A stretch of DNA of 64,000 bases from an uncultured Pedobacter sp. (GCF_946480185.1 NZ_CAMLIG010000021.1:1-64000), one strand, 5' to 3'; counted from the stretch's first letter, positions 7,120 to 18,582 are shown. Numbers and translations are program-made. The notes: generated by a model not told the origin, from the letters alone.

Positions 7120-9399
7120 ATGAGTAAAACGAGAAGAAAGCAAGATGCCTTAGATTATCACTCACAAGGCCGTCCCGGTAAAATAGAGGTTATCCCAACA
7201 AAACCAACCGCCTCACAAGGAGATTTAAGCCTAGCTTATTCTCCAGGTGTTGCAGAACCTTGTTTAAAAATAGCCGAAAACGTAGAAGACGTTTATAAAT
7301 ATACCGCAAAAGGAAACTTGGTTGCGGTAATCAGTAACGGAACTGCAGTTTTAGGTTTAGGAAATATTGGTCCCGAAGCCGGAAAACCGGTAATGGAGGG
7401 CAAAGGCTTACTATTTAAAATCTTTGCTGATATTGACGTTTTTGATTTAGAGTTAGATGTAACCAATGTTGACGATTTTGTGAAAATTGTAAAGGCGCTA
7501 GAACCCACTTTTGGCGGTGTAAATTTAGAAGACATTAAAGCGCCAGAATGTTTCGAGATTGAACGAAGGCTAAAAGCGGAAATGAAAATTCCGGTAATGC
7601 ATGATGACCAACACGGTACAGCCATTATATCTTCTGCCGCTTTAATCAACGCCTGCGAACTGCAGGGCAAAAAAACTGAGGACGTAACCATTGTGGTAAG
7701 CGGAGCTGGGGCGGCCGCAATTTCATGTACCAGACTATATGTTTCTTTAGGTGCAAAAAGAGAAAACGTAGTGATGTTGGATAGGAGCGGTGTGATAAGA
7801 GCAGACCGTGTTGATTTAGAAGGTACAAAAGCCGAGTTTGCTACTACCAGAGATTTGCATACTTTAGAAGATGCAGTTAAAAATGCCGATGTTTTTATCG
7901 GATTATCTTCTGCAGATATTTTAACGGCTTCGGCATTAAAAACAATGGCCAAAAACCCAATTGTTTTCGCCATGGCAAACCCCAACCCCGAGATTGCTTA
8001 CGAGCTTGCGATAAAAACCCGTGAAGATATCATTATGGCAACCGGCCGATCCGATTATCCCAATCAGGTGAACAATGTTTTGGGTTTTCCTTACATTTTT
8101 AGAGGTGCTTTGGATGTGCGTTCAACCGTTATAAACGAAGAAATGAAACTGGCAGCAGTAAAAGCCATCGCAGATTTGGCAAAAAAGAATGTTCCGGAAG
8201 CGGTAAACTTGGCTTATAACGCTAAAAATTTAAAGTACGGAAAAGATTATATCATACCCAAACCAATGGATACCCGCTTAATTACCAACGTAGCGCCGGC
8301 TGTAGCCAAAGCGGCGATGGATTCTGGGGTGGCAAGGCATCCCATTACAAATTGGGACAAATACAAAGAGGAGCTTAAAAAACGGTTGGGTATGGACGAT
8401 GCTTTGATGAGAAGTATTACCGGAAAAGCCATTTCGGCGCCAAAAAGGGTCGTTTTTGCTGAGGCCGATAATTACAAAATATTGAAAGCGGCGCAAATTG
8501 TTAAAGATGACGGTATTGCTATTCCAATTTTGTTAGGCAATAAAAAGGCAATCTCGAAAATTATTAGTGAAAATGAACTTGATTTAGAAGGCGTTGCCAT
8601 TATTGATCCTTTAGAAGAGGAGGAATTATCAGAAAAATATGCACAAAACCTTTATAAAAAACGGCAGCGAAGAGGAATTAGTTTGTACGAAGCCCGGAAA
8701 GCCATGCGGGACCGGAATTATTATGGCGCATCAATGGTTGAGTTTGGCGATGCTGACGCTTTAATATCTGGCCTGACCAAAAACTATGTATCTACAGTTA
8801 AGCCTGCCCTGCAAATCATCGGTACAGAAGAAGGCGTAAATAGGGTGGCGGGTATGTATTTACTGTTAACTAAAAAAGGTCCAATTTTTTGTGCCGATAC
8901 CACCATCAACGTAAATCCGAATACGCAAGAGCTGGTAGATATCACTATTTTGGTAAATGAATCAGTCAAGCGCTTTAACATTAAACCTCGGATTGCGATA
9001 CTTTCTTACTCAAACTACGGTTCAAACGACGGAGATATCCCTCTTAAAACCCGTGAAGCCGTAAGAATTTTGCATAAAGAATATCCTAAAATTGTGGTTG
9101 ACGGAGAGATGCAGGCAAACTTCGCTTTAAACCATTCTTTGCTGAATGATAATTTTCCTTTTTCTAAATTGAAATCATCGCCTGCTAATACTTTAGTTTT
9201 TCCTACCTTAGAGGCAGGAAATATTGCCTATAAATTATTGCAGGAATTAGGTGGCGCAGAAGCAGTTGGCCCGATTCTTTTAGGAATGAACAAACCGGTT
9301 CATGTGTTGCAATTGGACAGTTCTGTTAGGGAAATTGTAAACATGGTAACCATTGCAGTAGTGGATGCACAGGCTAAGGAAAACAATAAAGTTCGATAA
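7120..9399 (+). CDS. maeB: NADP-dependent malic enzyme (malic enzyme-phosphotransacetylase fusion)
   Basis: 759 aa. The N-terminal malic enzyme half (about 1-430) has [13 protein letters not shown], the catalytic region [12 protein letters not shown], the nucleotide-binding [12 protein letters not shown] and the FAMANPNPE segment. The C-terminal half (about 430-759) is a phosphate acetyl/butyryltransferase-like domain that serves as the regulatory module in this family. It decarboxylates L-malate to pyruvate with NADP reduction. The length matches the MaeB family. It lies directly before ruvA (32 bp) and sprA, an order also found in other Bacteroidetes. The ATG at 7120 is supported by the conserved start [20 protein letters not shown]. 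Confidence 0.96.
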   Translation: MSKTRRKQDALDYHSQGRPGKIEVIPTKPTASQGDLSLAYSPGVAEPCLKIAENVEDVYKYTAKGNLVAVISNGTAVLGLGNIGPEAGKPVMEGKGLLFKIFADIDVFDLELDVTNVDDFVKIVKALEPTFGGVNLEDIKAPECFEIERRLKAEMKIPVMHDDQHGTAIISSAALINACELQGKKTEDVTIVVSGAGAAAISCTRLYVSLGAKRENVVMLDRSGVIRADRVDLEGTKAEFATTRDLHTLEDAVKNADVFIGLSSADILTASALKTMAKNPIVFAMANPNPEIAYELAIKTREDIIMATGRSDYPNQVNNVLGFPYIFRGALDVRSTVINEEMKLAAVKAIADLAKKNVPEAVNLAYNAKNLKYGKDYIIPKPMDTRLITNVAPAVAKAAMDSGVARHPITNWDKYKEELKKRLGMDDALMRSITGKAISAPKRVVFAEADNYKILKAAQIVKDDGIAIPILLGNKKAISKIISENELDLEGVAIIDPLEEEELSEKYAQNLYKKRQRRGISLYEARKAMRDRNYYGASMVEFGDADALISGLTKNYVSTVKPALQIIGTEEGVNRVAGMYLLLTKKGPIFCADTTINVNPNTQELVDITILVNESVKRFNIKPRIAILSYSNYGSNDGDIPLKTREAVRILHKEYPKIVVDGEMQANFALNHSLLNDNFPFSKLKSSPANTLVFPTLEAGNIAYKLLQELGGAEAVGPILLGMNKPVHVLQLDSSVREIVNMVTIAVVDAQAKENNKVR

Positions 9400-9431
9400 A
9401 AGCGCTAAAAAAGCGGATTAAAAAAGAAAAA

Positions 9432-10016
9432 ATGTACGAATATATAGATGGAAAGCTGGCTTTTAAATGCCCGGCTTATGTGGTAATAGAGACCGGAGGA
9501 ATTGGTTATCACATACATATTTCGCTAAACACTTACAGTGCATTAAAAGATCAGGAACGCTGTAAGTTATACACTTGGCTTTCTGTGAAAGAAGATTCCC
9601 ACACACTTTTCGGTTTTGCCGATGAAGGCGAAAGACGTTTGTTTTTGCACCTGATTTCTGTTAACGGAATAGGACCTAATACGGGCAGAATGATGCTTTC
9701 ATCTATTACTCCGGCAGAAATTGAGCAAGCTATTGTACAGGGAGATGTTAACCAGATCAAGCGAATTAAAGGTATTGGTCCAAAATCTGCGCAACGTTTG
9801 ATTATTGAATTACAAGATAAATTGAAAAAAGACGGACCGGGCACATTAATTTCTGCGCCAATAAATAATACATCTAGGGATGAAGCGTTAAGTGCTTTGG
9901 TGATGTTGGGCTTTGTTAAAAATACTGCTGAAAAAGCAGTTGATGCAGCAGTCCGATCCTCGCCCGAACCTTTAAGTGTCGAAACGATTATAAAAATCGC
10001 ACTGAAAACCTTATAA
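9432..10016 (+). CDS. ruvA: Holliday junction DNA helicase subunit RuvA
   Basis: 194 aa, normal RuvA length. Domain I (OB fold) starts MYEYIDGKLAFKCPAYVVIE with GGIGYHIHISL. Domain II has two helix-hairpin-helix motifs (SVNGIGPNTGRMML and RIKGIGPKSAQRLI). Domain III (after about 145) is the small RuvB-contacting helix bundle with DEALSALVMLGF. It binds four-way junctions and loads RuvB for branch migration. It starts 32 bp after maeB and ends 23 bp before sprA, so the three genes are probably co-transcribed. ruvB and ruvC are not in the window. Confidence 0.97.
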   Translation: MYEYIDGKLAFKCPAYVVIETGGIGYHIHISLNTYSALKDQERCKLYTWLSVKEDSHTLFGFADEGERRLFLHLISVNGIGPNTGRMMLSSITPAEIEQAIVQGDVNQIKRIKGIGPKSAQRLIIELQDKLKKDGPGTLISAPINNTSRDEALSALVMLGFVKNTAEKAVDAAVRSSPEPLSVETIIKIALKTL

Positions 10017-10039
10017 ACCAATACATAAACGAGAACCGC

Positions 10040-13000
10040 TTGAAAATTAATTTTACTAGGCTATTTATCTTTATTGGTATAATTGGCTTATGCGTAAGTA
10101 ATTACGCGTTTGCTCAAAATACACAGCCTGATTCGTTAAGGCTTAAGTTTCCTGTCAAAGATTCTTACGTAACCCCCTTTTTTGGTAAAGAAGGCATATT
10201 TTTAGAACATCCACAGGCCATTAAAAAAACTGTGTCTTATGATCCTGTAACAAAAAAATACATCGTTAAAGAAATGTTGGGCAATAAACTGATTAAAGTT
10301 CCCCAATATTTAACTTTTAAGGAGTACCAAGAACTGGAAGAAAAAGACATTATCAATGCTTATTGGAAAACATTGGTGGCAACCGGCAAAGACCCCGTTG
10401 AAAAAGAAGGCTTTATCCCGGAAGTTAAAGTACAAAGTAAAGCTTTTGAGAAAATTTTTGGAGGCAATACCATCAATATCCAACCACGTGGTTCGGCAGA
10501 TTTAACCTTTGCCGGAAAAATCAATAGAAACGAGAATCCTCTATTTAACTCGAGCCAGCGTAAGCAGGGCAGTTTTGATTTTAACCAGCGGATTCAAATG
10601 AACTTGGTGGGTAATATTGGTGACAATCTAAAAATTAATACCAACTACAATACCGAAGCACAGTTTGATTTTGAAAATCAAGTAAAGCTGGAATACACCG
10701 GAAAGAAGGATGATATCGTTAGAAAAATAGAAGCGGGGGTTGTAAATTTTCCTTTAAACACTACCTTAATTAGCGGTAGCCAAGCTTTATTTGGGGTAAA
10801 AACTCAATTGCAGTTTGGCCGTTTAGGTGTAACTACCATGTTTTCGCAACAGAAATCGCAGTCAAAAGAAATCAATATTACCAATGGTGCGCAACAGAAT
10901 GATTTTAGCCTAAGTACAGATAATTACGAAGCCAACAAGCATTATTTTTTAGCGCAGTATTTCCGTAATAACTATAACAAAGCGTTGGCTAATTTGCCAA
11001 TTGTTGCCTCAAACATTAACATCACAAAAATAGAAGTCTGGATTACCAACAAAACCAATAGCACCACAGATTCCCGTGATGTTTTGGCTTTTATGGACTT
11101 AGGTGAAAACCAGCCTTATAATACCACTCTTTTTCAAGGCGGAGCGGGTTATTCTGTCTTGCCTGCAGCGTTTAACGGTCCGGGATTTACGCAACAATCC
11201 AATAATTTATTACAGCAAATTCCGGCAACGGCTAGGCAAACAAACTCTAACGATATCAATAATTATTTCCAAGGATCTGGAAAGTTAGATAACTACAACA
11301 AGCTTACTTACGCCCGTAAATTAACAGATAAAGAATACACTTTAAACCCACAGTTGGGTTATATATCGTTAAATAATGCGCTTAACGCTGATGAAATTTT
11401 ATCAGTAGCTTATCGCTATAGTGTAAATGGGGTAGAGTATCAAGTGGGTGAATTTTCTACAGATATTCAGGTAACACCAGATAATCCCCAGGTTTTGTAC
11501 ACTAAATTGCTGAAAAACGAAACCACCAAAACCAATTTGCCAATTTGGGATTTGATGATGAAAAACATTTATTCCATTGGTGCTTACCAAATTAGTCCTT
11601 CAGATTTTAAGTTAAATATTTTTAGGTTAGATGACAAAGCCGGGGTTGAACAACCGCTGATTAGCGAAGGACAAAACTTAAAAGGTAAGCTTTGGTTACA
11701 GGTTGTTAATTTAGACCGCTTAAATCAACAAGGGGCTAAAGAGCCTGATGGCTATTTCGATTTTTTACAGGGCTTAACCATTGACGCTCAAAACGGACGT
11801 ATCATTTTTCCAACTATTGAGCCTTTTGGTAAAGATTTAGCGTCGCAGTTTGTCCCCGGCACAGAACAGGCTTTAATCGATAAATACGTTTACCAGCCCT
11901 TGTATGATTCTACAAAAACAGTTGCCCAACAGCTTTTTCCTGGTTTAAACAGGTACTTAATTAAAGGAACTTACCAATCGCAAGTAAGTTCAGAGTTTCA
12001 GTTGAATGCCATTAATGTGCCCGAAGGTTCCGTTGTAGTTACCGCAGGTACGCTTAAATTAACCGAAGGCGCAGATTACACTGTTGATTATAACATTGGA
12101 AGGGTTAAAATTTTAAATGATGCGCTATTAAACTCGGGCCAACCCATTAAAATAACGTTAGAAAGTAATGAGCTTTTTGGTATTCAGCAAAAATCACTGT
12201 TTGGCACAAGGTTGGATTATAAAGTGAATGATAAATTTAATTTAGGAGCTACATTTTTAAATCTAAAGGAAACGCCGCTTACGCAGAAGATCAATTACGG
12301 AGAAGAATCAATTTCCAATAATATTTATGGTTTTGATGTGAATTACAGCACCAATTCCAGATTTTTAACCCGGATGATTGATAAGTTGCCATTTATATCC
12401 ACCAAAGAAACATCGTCCATCACCTTTAACGGTGAATTTGCCAAGTTTAATCCGGGCCATCCAAAAGCTTTGGATTTTGCAGGCAATAGTGGCGGAACAA
12501 GTTATTTGGATGATTTTGAAGGCGCAAAATCTGTGATAGACTTAAAAAGTTCTTCAGTTTGGCAAATTTCGGGCACACCGCAGTTGTTTCCAGAATCACA
12601 GTATTCCAATGATTTGTCTTACGGTTTTAACCGGGCAAAGCTGGCTTTTTTTAATATCGATCCGGTATTTTACAGCCGTACCAGTAGTTTTACGCCGGCA
12701 AATATCAAAAATGATAAGAACGAACTTTCAAATCCTTATGTAAGGGAAGTTTTAGAAACCGAGGTTTTTCCTTATAAACAAACTGCTACGGGTACTTTAT
12801 TAAGTTTATCTACCTTAAACTTGGCTTATTATCCAATGTTGCGTGGACCGTATAATTTTACAACCACAGGCTTAAATACCGATGGAACTTTGACCAATCC
12901 AAAAAGCAGATGGGGCGGTATGTTCCGGAAAATTGAAACCAACGATTTTGAGGCTTTAAATATTGAATATATTGAGATGTGGGTTTTAGATCCATTTATC

Positions 13001-16000
13001 GATAAGCAAAATTCGCAAGGTGGCGATTTGTATCTTAATATCGGAAACATCTCTGAGGACATTTTAAAAGACGGAAGAAAAAGTTTAGAAAACGGTTTGC
13101 CTCCAGATGGTGATGTAAGCAAAACTGATGAAACAGTTTGGGGCAGAGTTCCTAAATTACAGCCGGTTATTCAGGCTTTTGACAATGATCCAAATGCCCG
13201 TAAACTTCAGGATGTGGGCTTAGATGGATTAAACAGTGCTGATGAGCAGCTGAAATATCAAACCATTGTAAACCAAGTTACCGCTCAGTTAACACCACAA
13301 GCCGCCAATGAGTTTAAAAATGACCCATCTTCTGATGATTATGTTTACTACCGAGGCGATAAGCTGGATCAATTAAACGCTGGTATTTTAAAGCGGTATG
13401 AAAATTATAACGGAACAGAAGGAAACTCGAAAACCAGCCAACAATCTTTAGATGCTACTGGGATTGAAAATTCGGCATCAACTTCTTTCCCAGACGGAGA
13501 AGACATCAATAGGGATAATAATTCATCCACATCTGACGAATATTTCCAGTACAAAATCAGCATGCGTCCGCAAGATTTGGTAGTTGGAAAAGGGTTTGTA
13601 ACCGACAAAGTCACTACAACTGTAAACCTTGCTAACGGTAAAAAACAACCAACAACTTGGTATCAGATAAAAATACCAATTGCACAGTATGAGAGTAAAG
13701 TGGGCGATATTCAGGATTTTAAATCTATCCGCTTTATGCGGATGTTTATGACAAATTTTGCTGATACAACCGTATTAAGATTTGCCCGTTTGCAATTGGT
13801 ACGCGGAGAATGGAGAGCATTTAATACAGAAAATACGCCGGCAAAAGTTTTGGCAGATCCAGCTTTAAACAACCCCGGTTTAGATAATTCAACTTTAGAT
13901 GTTTCCACGGTAAATTTAGACGAGAACGGATCTCGGACACCGATTCCTTACGTAATTCCTCCGGGCATTCCTACAGAAAAAGATATTTCTAATTTTAGAG
14001 GAGATACCCGCCAAAACGAACAGTCTTTATCTGTGGTGGTCAAAAATTTAAGAGACGGATATGCAAGGGCAACTTTTAAAACTACGCTTAACGACATGCG
14101 CTCATACAAACGTTTGCAAATGTATGTCCATGCAGAAGGCGATCAGTTAAAAAACGGCGATGTAAACGCTTTTATTAGGATAGGAACAGATTATCAGGAC
14201 AACTATTACGAATATGAGATTCCTGCTAAAGTAACCAACAAAGGTTCAAAAGATCCTGAACTGATTTGGCCAGTTGAAAATCGTATTAATTTGGAGTTCC
14301 GTTTACTTCAGTTAGCTAAAACTGCCAGAAACAACGATATATCTACAGGGCAACCTTGGCCAATAAATGTACCCTATACTTATTCCGACGGTTTAAATAC
14401 CATCACCGTAAAAGGTCAGCCAGATTTAAGTAAGCTTAGGGTAATGATGCTGGGTGTGCGTAACCCTTTGAAAACTAATACGTCTGTTGGCGACGACGGT
14501 TTGGATAAAAGTGCGGAGGTTTGGTTTAACGAATTGCGTTTAACAGATTTTGATGAGCGTGGCGGTTGGGCAGCAACAGCTCGTGTAAATGCTAAACTTG
14601 CCGATTTTGGCGATGTAACCGTTTCGGCAAATAAAAGCACCATTGGTTTTGGTTCGTTAGAGCAAAGGGTAAGTGAGATTAACCGTTCTGATGATCGCTT
14701 TTTTGATGTTTCATCAAGCTTGGAATTAGGCAAGTTTTTCCCACAGCGCTTTGGGATAAAAATACCAATGTTCATCAACTACTCTAACCAGTTAAGTACG
14801 CCACAGTATGATCCTAAAAACCCGGATATAGAGCTGAAAAACATTTTAAACAATGTATCTGGCCGTACCAAAGATTCAATTTTAAATTATGCACAGGATT
14901 TTACGCAGCGCCGTAGCATCAACTTTACCAATGTGCGTAAAATTAAAACAGATCCAAACTCAAAAAACCACCTCTGGGATCTGGAGAACTGGAGTTTAAC
15001 CTACGCTTATACAGAATACGGTCATCATGATTTTATCAATAAAAATAGCCAGCAAGAAACCTACCGTGGCGCTTTAGCTTATGATTTTAATAACCCAGCT
15101 AAGTTTATTTCTCCTTTTAATAAGTCCATTAAGTCAAAATATCTGAATTTGTTAAAAGATTTTAATTTTAGTTTGTTGCCATCAGTATTAAACTTTAGGA
15201 TAGAGCTTAACCGTTTATATTCCGAAAATACTTTGCGTGATAATGACCCGAATAATTTTATTCCAATTCGTACCACTTTCAACAAAAACTTTCAGATTAA
15301 CAGATTATACGGTATAAGTTGGGATTTAACAAAATCCTTAAAATTGGATTTCAATGCCACAAATTTATCTGTGGTTGACGAGCCCGAAGGCCGTATTACC
15401 GGATTAAAAAGAGATACTTTATGGAACAATTTGAAACGTTTAGGGCGTACCACAAATTATAACCATACCATAAGTTTGTCTTATACGCTTCCGTTAAACA
15501 AAATTCCAGGATTGGATTTTGTAAATATGGTTACCCGTTACCAAACACAGTTTACCTGGGTTAGCGAGCCACTTTTAACTTTAAATGACCCATCTATTGA
15601 TTTTGGTAACAACATCCAAAACTCAAGAACTATACAGTTGAATCCTACGTTAAACATGAACCTGCTTTATAATAAGTTTGGCATTTTTAGGCGATTAAAC
15701 AACAGTGCGGATACTACTGGCAGTATAGGTAAGTTTTTATTAAACGCGGTTACCAGCGTTAAAAATTTAAGTGGTTCATACATCCGTAACGACGGTACAT
15801 TTTTGCCGGGCTATTTACCAAAAACAAATGCTTTTGGTTATGATTTTAATGCAGATGCTCCAGGAATAGGTTTCCTTTTGGGTTCACAGGAAGATATCAG
15901 ATACAGGGCTTTGGCAAACGGTTGGTTAACGCAGGATACCTTGCAAAATCAGCTTTATGTGAACACGCTAAATGAAAAGCTAAATCTACGAGGAACAATT

Positions 16001-17083
16001 GAGCCTTTTAAAGATTTTAGGATTGAGCTTACTGCATTTAAAAATAGCAGCAAAAACTTCAGCACAAATTTTAGATATAACACCTCTGCTCAAGGTTTTG
16101 AAAGTTTAAGCCCTATTACCACAGGAGATTATAGTATTAGTATGATTGCTTTGGGCAGTACTTTTAAGGATAAAAATTCTGCAAAAACATCAGCTGTATT
16201 TCAACAATTTTTAGCAAACCGAACCGTAATTTCGCAAAGATTAGGGCAGGAAAACCCTAATAGCAATGGAATTGGCGTAGATAATTACGCAGACGGTTAC
16301 GGTAAAACTTCTCAGGAAGTAGTAATTCCTGCATTTTTAGCGGCGTATAGAAATAAAGATGCCGGAAGCGCAAGCTTAACAAAACTGCCAAAAATACCCG
16401 TTCCTAACTGGCGTTTAACTTATAACGGTTTGGTTAAAATAGAGGCTGTCAATAAAATTTTCTCGGCTTTTGATTTAACCCACGGTTACAATTCAACTTA
16501 TAACGTAAACGGCTATACTTCTTTAATTAGATATAGCGAGGCCAACGGAGCGGTAAACGTAAGGGATAACCAAGGGAATTTTCTTCCGTTTTACCAGTTT
16601 TCTCAGGTGACTTTGTTTGAGCAGTTTGTGCCTCTTTTAGGTATTGATATGCGGATGAAAAACAATATGACCGCAAATGTAGAGTACCGTAAATCCCGTT
16701 CTATGAGTTTAAGTTTACAGAACAGCCAGTTGGCATCACAAAAAGATCAGGCTTTTGTAATTGGGTTTGGTTACCGTACTTCTGATTTTAGGTTTCCTTT
16801 TGGTTTATTTAAAAGTATAAATCTTAAAAATGATTTAAACTTTAAATTAGATATCGCAATAAGAGATAACAAAACGGTAATTTATAGAGCTGATGTGAAT
16901 GACCCAGAAATATCAGGCGGATCTAAAAACATTACCTTTAACCCAAGTATTGATTACGTGTTGAACCAAAGATTTAACATCAAACTGTTTTACGATTCAA
17001 ACGTAACCAAGCCTTATACCTCGCAAACATTTACAACAGCGTTTACAAACTTTGGTATCAATTTAAGATTCACAATTCAGTAG
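10040..17083 (+). CDS. sprA: SprA, type IX secretion system outer-membrane translocon
   Basis: 2347 aa giant beta-barrel of the Bacteroidetes type IX secretion system (also called Sov). SprA forms the 36-strand pore through which proteins with CTD signals cross the outer membrane. The start is a TTG at 10040, followed by the signal peptide MKINFTRLFIFIGIIGLCV to about residue 26 (YAFAQ). Recognisable segments include IQPRGSADLTFAG near residue 150, NTEAQFDFENQVKLEY, GFDVNYSTNSRFLTRMIDKLP and a C-terminal strand-rich region ending FGINLRFTIQ. The length is typical (about 2300-2500 aa). In other Bacteroidetes gcvH often follows; here a terminator and a convergent gene follow instead. No other T9SS genes are in the window. 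Confidence 0.95.
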   Translation: MKINFTRLFIFIGIIGLCVSNYAFAQNTQPDSLRLKFPVKDSYVTPFFGKEGIFLEHPQAIKKTVSYDPVTKKYIVKEMLGNKLIKVPQYLTFKEYQELEEKDIINAYWKTLVATGKDPVEKEGFIPEVKVQSKAFEKIFGGNTINIQPRGSADLTFAGKINRNENPLFNSSQRKQGSFDFNQRIQMNLVGNIGDNLKINTNYNTEAQFDFENQVKLEYTGKKDDIVRKIEAGVVNFPLNTTLISGSQALFGVKTQLQFGRLGVTTMFSQQKSQSKEINITNGAQQNDFSLSTDNYEANKHYFLAQYFRNNYNKALANLPIVASNINITKIEVWITNKTNSTTDSRDVLAFMDLGENQPYNTTLFQGGAGYSVLPAAFNGPGFTQQSNNLLQQIPATARQTNSNDINNYFQGSGKLDNYNKLTYARKLTDKEYTLNPQLGYISLNNALNADEILSVAYRYSVNGVEYQVGEFSTDIQVTPDNPQVLYTKLLKNETTKTNLPIWDLMMKNIYSIGAYQISPSDFKLNIFRLDDKAGVEQPLISEGQNLKGKLWLQVVNLDRLNQQGAKEPDGYFDFLQGLTIDAQNGRIIFPTIEPFGKDLASQFVPGTEQALIDKYVYQPLYDSTKTVAQQLFPGLNRYLIKGTYQSQVSSEFQLNAINVPEGSVVVTAGTLKLTEGADYTVDYNIGRVKILNDALLNSGQPIKITLESNELFGIQQKSLFGTRLDYKVNDKFNLGATFLNLKETPLTQKINYGEESISNNIYGFDVNYSTNSRFLTRMIDKLPFISTKETSSITFNGEFAKFNPGHPKALDFAGNSGGTSYLDDFEGAKSVIDLKSSSVWQISGTPQLFPESQYSNDLSYGFNRAKLAFFNIDPVFYSRTSSFTPANIKNDKNELSNPYVREVLETEVFPYKQTATGTLLSLSTLNLAYYPMLRGPYNFTTTGLNTDGTLTNPKSRWGGMFRKIETNDFEALNIEYIEMWVLDPFIDKQNSQGGDLYLNIGNISEDILKDGRKSLENGLPPDGDVSKTDETVWGRVPKLQPVIQAFDNDPNARKLQDVGLDGLNSADEQLKYQTIVNQVTAQLTPQAANEFKNDPSSDDYVYYRGDKLDQLNAGILKRYENYNGTEGNSKTSQQSLDATGIENSASTSFPDGEDINRDNNSSTSDEYFQYKISMRPQDLVVGKGFVTDKVTTTVNLANGKKQPTTWYQIKIPIAQYESKVGDIQDFKSIRFMRMFMTNFADTTVLRFARLQLVRGEWRAFNTENTPAKVLADPALNNPGLDNSTLDVSTVNLDENGSRTPIPYVIPPGIPTEKDISNFRGDTRQNEQSLSVVVKNLRDGYARATFKTTLNDMRSYKRLQMYVHAEGDQLKNGDVNAFIRIGTDYQDNYYEYEIPAKVTNKGSKDPELIWPVENRINLEFRLLQLAKTARNNDISTGQPWPINVPYTYSDGLNTITVKGQPDLSKLRVMMLGVRNPLKTNTSVGDDGLDKSAEVWFNELRLTDFDERGGWAATARVNAKLADFGDVTVSANKSTIGFGSLEQRVSEINRSDDRFFDVSSSLELGKFFPQRFGIKIPMFINYSNQLSTPQYDPKNPDIELKNILNNVSGRTKDSILNYAQDFTQRRSINFTNVRKIKTDPNSKNHLWDLENWSLTYAYTEYGHHDFINKNSQQETYRGALAYDFNNPAKFISPFNKSIKSKYLNLLKDFNFSLLPSVLNFRIELNRLYSENTLRDNDPNNFIPIRTTFNKNFQINRLYGISWDLTKSLKLDFNATNLSVVDEPEGRITGLKRDTLWNNLKRLGRTTNYNHTISLSYTLPLNKIPGLDFVNMVTRYQTQFTWVSEPLLTLNDPSIDFGNNIQNSRTIQLNPTLNMNLLYNKFGIFRRLNNSADTTGSIGKFLLNAVTSVKNLSGSYIRNDGTFLPGYLPKTNAFGYDFNADAPGIGFLLGSQEDIRYRALANGWLTQDTLQNQLYVNTLNEKLNLRGTIEPFKDFRIELTAFKNSSKNFSTNFRYNTSAQGFESLSPITTGDYSISMIALGSTFKDKNSAKTSAVFQQFLANRTVISQRLGQENPNSNGIGVDNYADGYGKTSQEVVIPAFLAAYRNKDAGSASLTKLPKIPVPNWRLTYNGLVKIEAVNKIFSAFDLTHGYNSTYNVNGYTSLIRYSEANGAVNVRDNQGNFLPFYQFSQVTLFEQFVPLLGIDMRMKNNMTANVEYRKSRSMSLSLQNSQLASQKDQAFVIGFGYRTSDFRFPFGLFKSINLKNDLNFKLDIAIRDNKTVIYRADVNDPEISGGSKNITFNPSIDYVLNQRFNIKLFYDSNVTKPYTSQTFTTAFTNFGINLRFTIQ

Positions 17084-17093
17084 AAAATAAAAA

Positions 17094-17137
17094 ACTTACG
17101 ATTATTCATGCTCCATCTGAGCATGGAAATCGTAAGT
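17094..17137 (+). terminator. Stem-loop terminator after sprA
   Basis: Outer arms ACTTACGATT and AATCGTAAGT enclose a second perfect stem CATGCTC/GAGCATG. It lies 11 bp after the sprA stop, between convergent genes, and may serve both. The U-tract is weak (CTTAATAATTTTA). Confidence 0.65.
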
Positions 17138-17170
17138 CTTAATAATTTTAATGGCTTTATAATTGGGCTG

Positions 17171-17569
17171 TTAATCCCATTTATTTTTGCTGGAAAGTGC
17201 AAATTTTCCGGAGCCACTTATTGCCAACGACAAAGCTCCAAAGATAAATAATCCAAGAAGCTCAACACCCCAACCGCCAACTTCATTCAATTGGAAAATA
17301 TTGCTTGCGTGTACCAGGAACATGGCAAAGAACATTCCGAAAATGATAAACAAAGATGCTAGTCGAGTTCTGTAGCCAATAATGACTAATATTGGAGCAA
17401 CCACTTCCGTAATATAAACACCGTAAGCTAAAAAGCCCGGTAAACCTTTTGATGCCAGTATTCCCTCTATAAAAGCTACACCTTTTAATTTTGCAATTCC
17501 GTGTAATAATAGTAACACGCCTACGCCTATGCGTAAAATTAATAATCCTAAGTCTCTGTCTTTTTTCAT
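17171..17569 (-). CDS. DoxX family membrane protein
   Basis: 132 aa from the ATG at 17569 (MKKDRDLGLLILRIGVG); an upstream in-frame ATG at 17617 would add an unusual 16-residue extension. There are four hydrophobic segments: LLILRIGVGVLLLLHG, FLAYGVYITEVVAPILVIIG, LASLFIIFGMFFAMFLV and VELLGLFIFGALSLAI. The opening LRIGVGVLLLLHGIAKL is the DoxX signature. DoxX proteins are small inner-membrane proteins of unsettled function, linked in some bacteria to thiol or sulfur redox and stress. Single gene, convergent with sprA. Confidence 0.88.
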   Translation of the reverse strand: MKKDRDLGLLILRIGVGVLLLLHGIAKLKGVAFIEGILASKGLPGFLAYGVYITEVVAPILVIIGYRTRLASLFIIFGMFFAMFLVHASNIFQLNEVGGWGVELLGLFIFGALSLAISGSGKFALSSKNKWD

Positions 17570-17793
17570 TGTTAAGGTTTTAAAGTTGATGATAAATTTG
17601 ACTATATGTTTAAACACTAAAATAAAGCTAAAATTTGGATTAAATTTATCTAAGCGGAAATTTTACAGTAGCCTTTTGATTGGATCGGGATTTTTAATGA
17701 AAGTGGGAGACGATTTTTTCTTTAAACATGTTTGGTGGCAATAAATCTGACACTTTAAGCTTGGATTTATTGGTAATGATTTAGAGATATAAA

Positions 17794-18570
17794 TTAGGGT
17801 TTTTGCGCAACAATGGCTACTGCATTCAGGTTTTTCCGGTGTTTATTAAAAACTTTACGAAGTTCAAAAACACGTTTACGCTCTTTCGGATGGCTGATTA
17901 AATTGAAAATTATTTTTAGAAAATTTTTGATTCCTTCGTCAGCAATCATTCGGCTTAACTGTAACAAAAGCATTTCGCTTTTATCTACGGAGAGAACTTT
18001 AAATCCCTGTTTTTCCAACATTTTTTTCCATTCCTCAATACTTAGTGGTCGGGCATTTACATGCGATACTAAGGCAAGTTCTTTTTGGATTGAAGCAATC
18101 TGTTCGTCAGAGAAACCTTCTGAATTTAAACCCAATTCATGGATTCCGTAAAGTCCACCGGGTTTTAAAATACGATACGCCTCGGCAATAATTGCGGCTT
18201 TTCTAGGATCTGCATGCATGGTGAGCATGGCTTCGCCGTAAACTTTGCTTGCAGAATTATCCGATAAATCAGAGCCAGCAACATCCGCAATGATGAAACT
18301 GCAATTTTTATTTGGAAAAACACGTTTTAATCTAGCTACAGATTGTTCATCACGCTCAATACCAATGTAAGATTTTGGCTGCTCGCTTAACGTAAGTGCT
18401 GCGGTAAGTCCTAAACCTGGGGCAAATTCCACTATATTATCGGCAGTATTGATGCTTAAATTTTGAAGCAGTTTTTTAGTAAGTTGTAATCCACCTGGGC
18501 GAAGTACTTTTTTGCCTACTCTACTCAACAGATCATAACTTTCTGTTTTTTCAATACATTTTTTGCTCAC
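17794..18570 (-). CDS. Class I SAM-dependent methyltransferase
   Basis: 258 aa. Motif I is NIVEFAPGLGLTAAL (residues 46-60), followed by the acidic loop YIGIERDEQ, motif II with GEAMLTMHAD, and AYRILKPGGLYGIHELGL, all typical of the small-molecule methyltransferase fold (Methyltransf_11/25). The C-terminal part (about 200-258) is helical and basic (ERKRVFELRKVFNKHRKNL). The substrate cannot be told from sequence. It lies 12 bp after the cupin gene on the same strand, so the two probably form a two-gene operon. Confidence 0.85.
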   Translation of the reverse strand: MSKKCIEKTESYDLLSRVGKKVLRPGGLQLTKKLLQNLSINTADNIVEFAPGLGLTAALTLSEQPKSYIGIERDEQSVARLKRVFPNKNCSFIIADVAGSDLSDNSASKVYGEAMLTMHADPRKAAIIAEAYRILKPGGLYGIHELGLNSEGFSDEQIASIQKELALVSHVNARPLSIEEWKKMLEKQGFKVLSVDKSEMLLLQLSRMIADEGIKNFLKIIFNLISHPKERKRVFELRKVFNKHRKNLNAVAIVAQKP

Positions 18571-18582
18571 TATATAGTTTGT

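Noticed and set aside
7293..7985. 230-codon antisense frame inside maeB
   Set aside because: It is opposite a strongly conserved enzyme and its protein is low-complexity Ser/Ala/Pro text without any motif.
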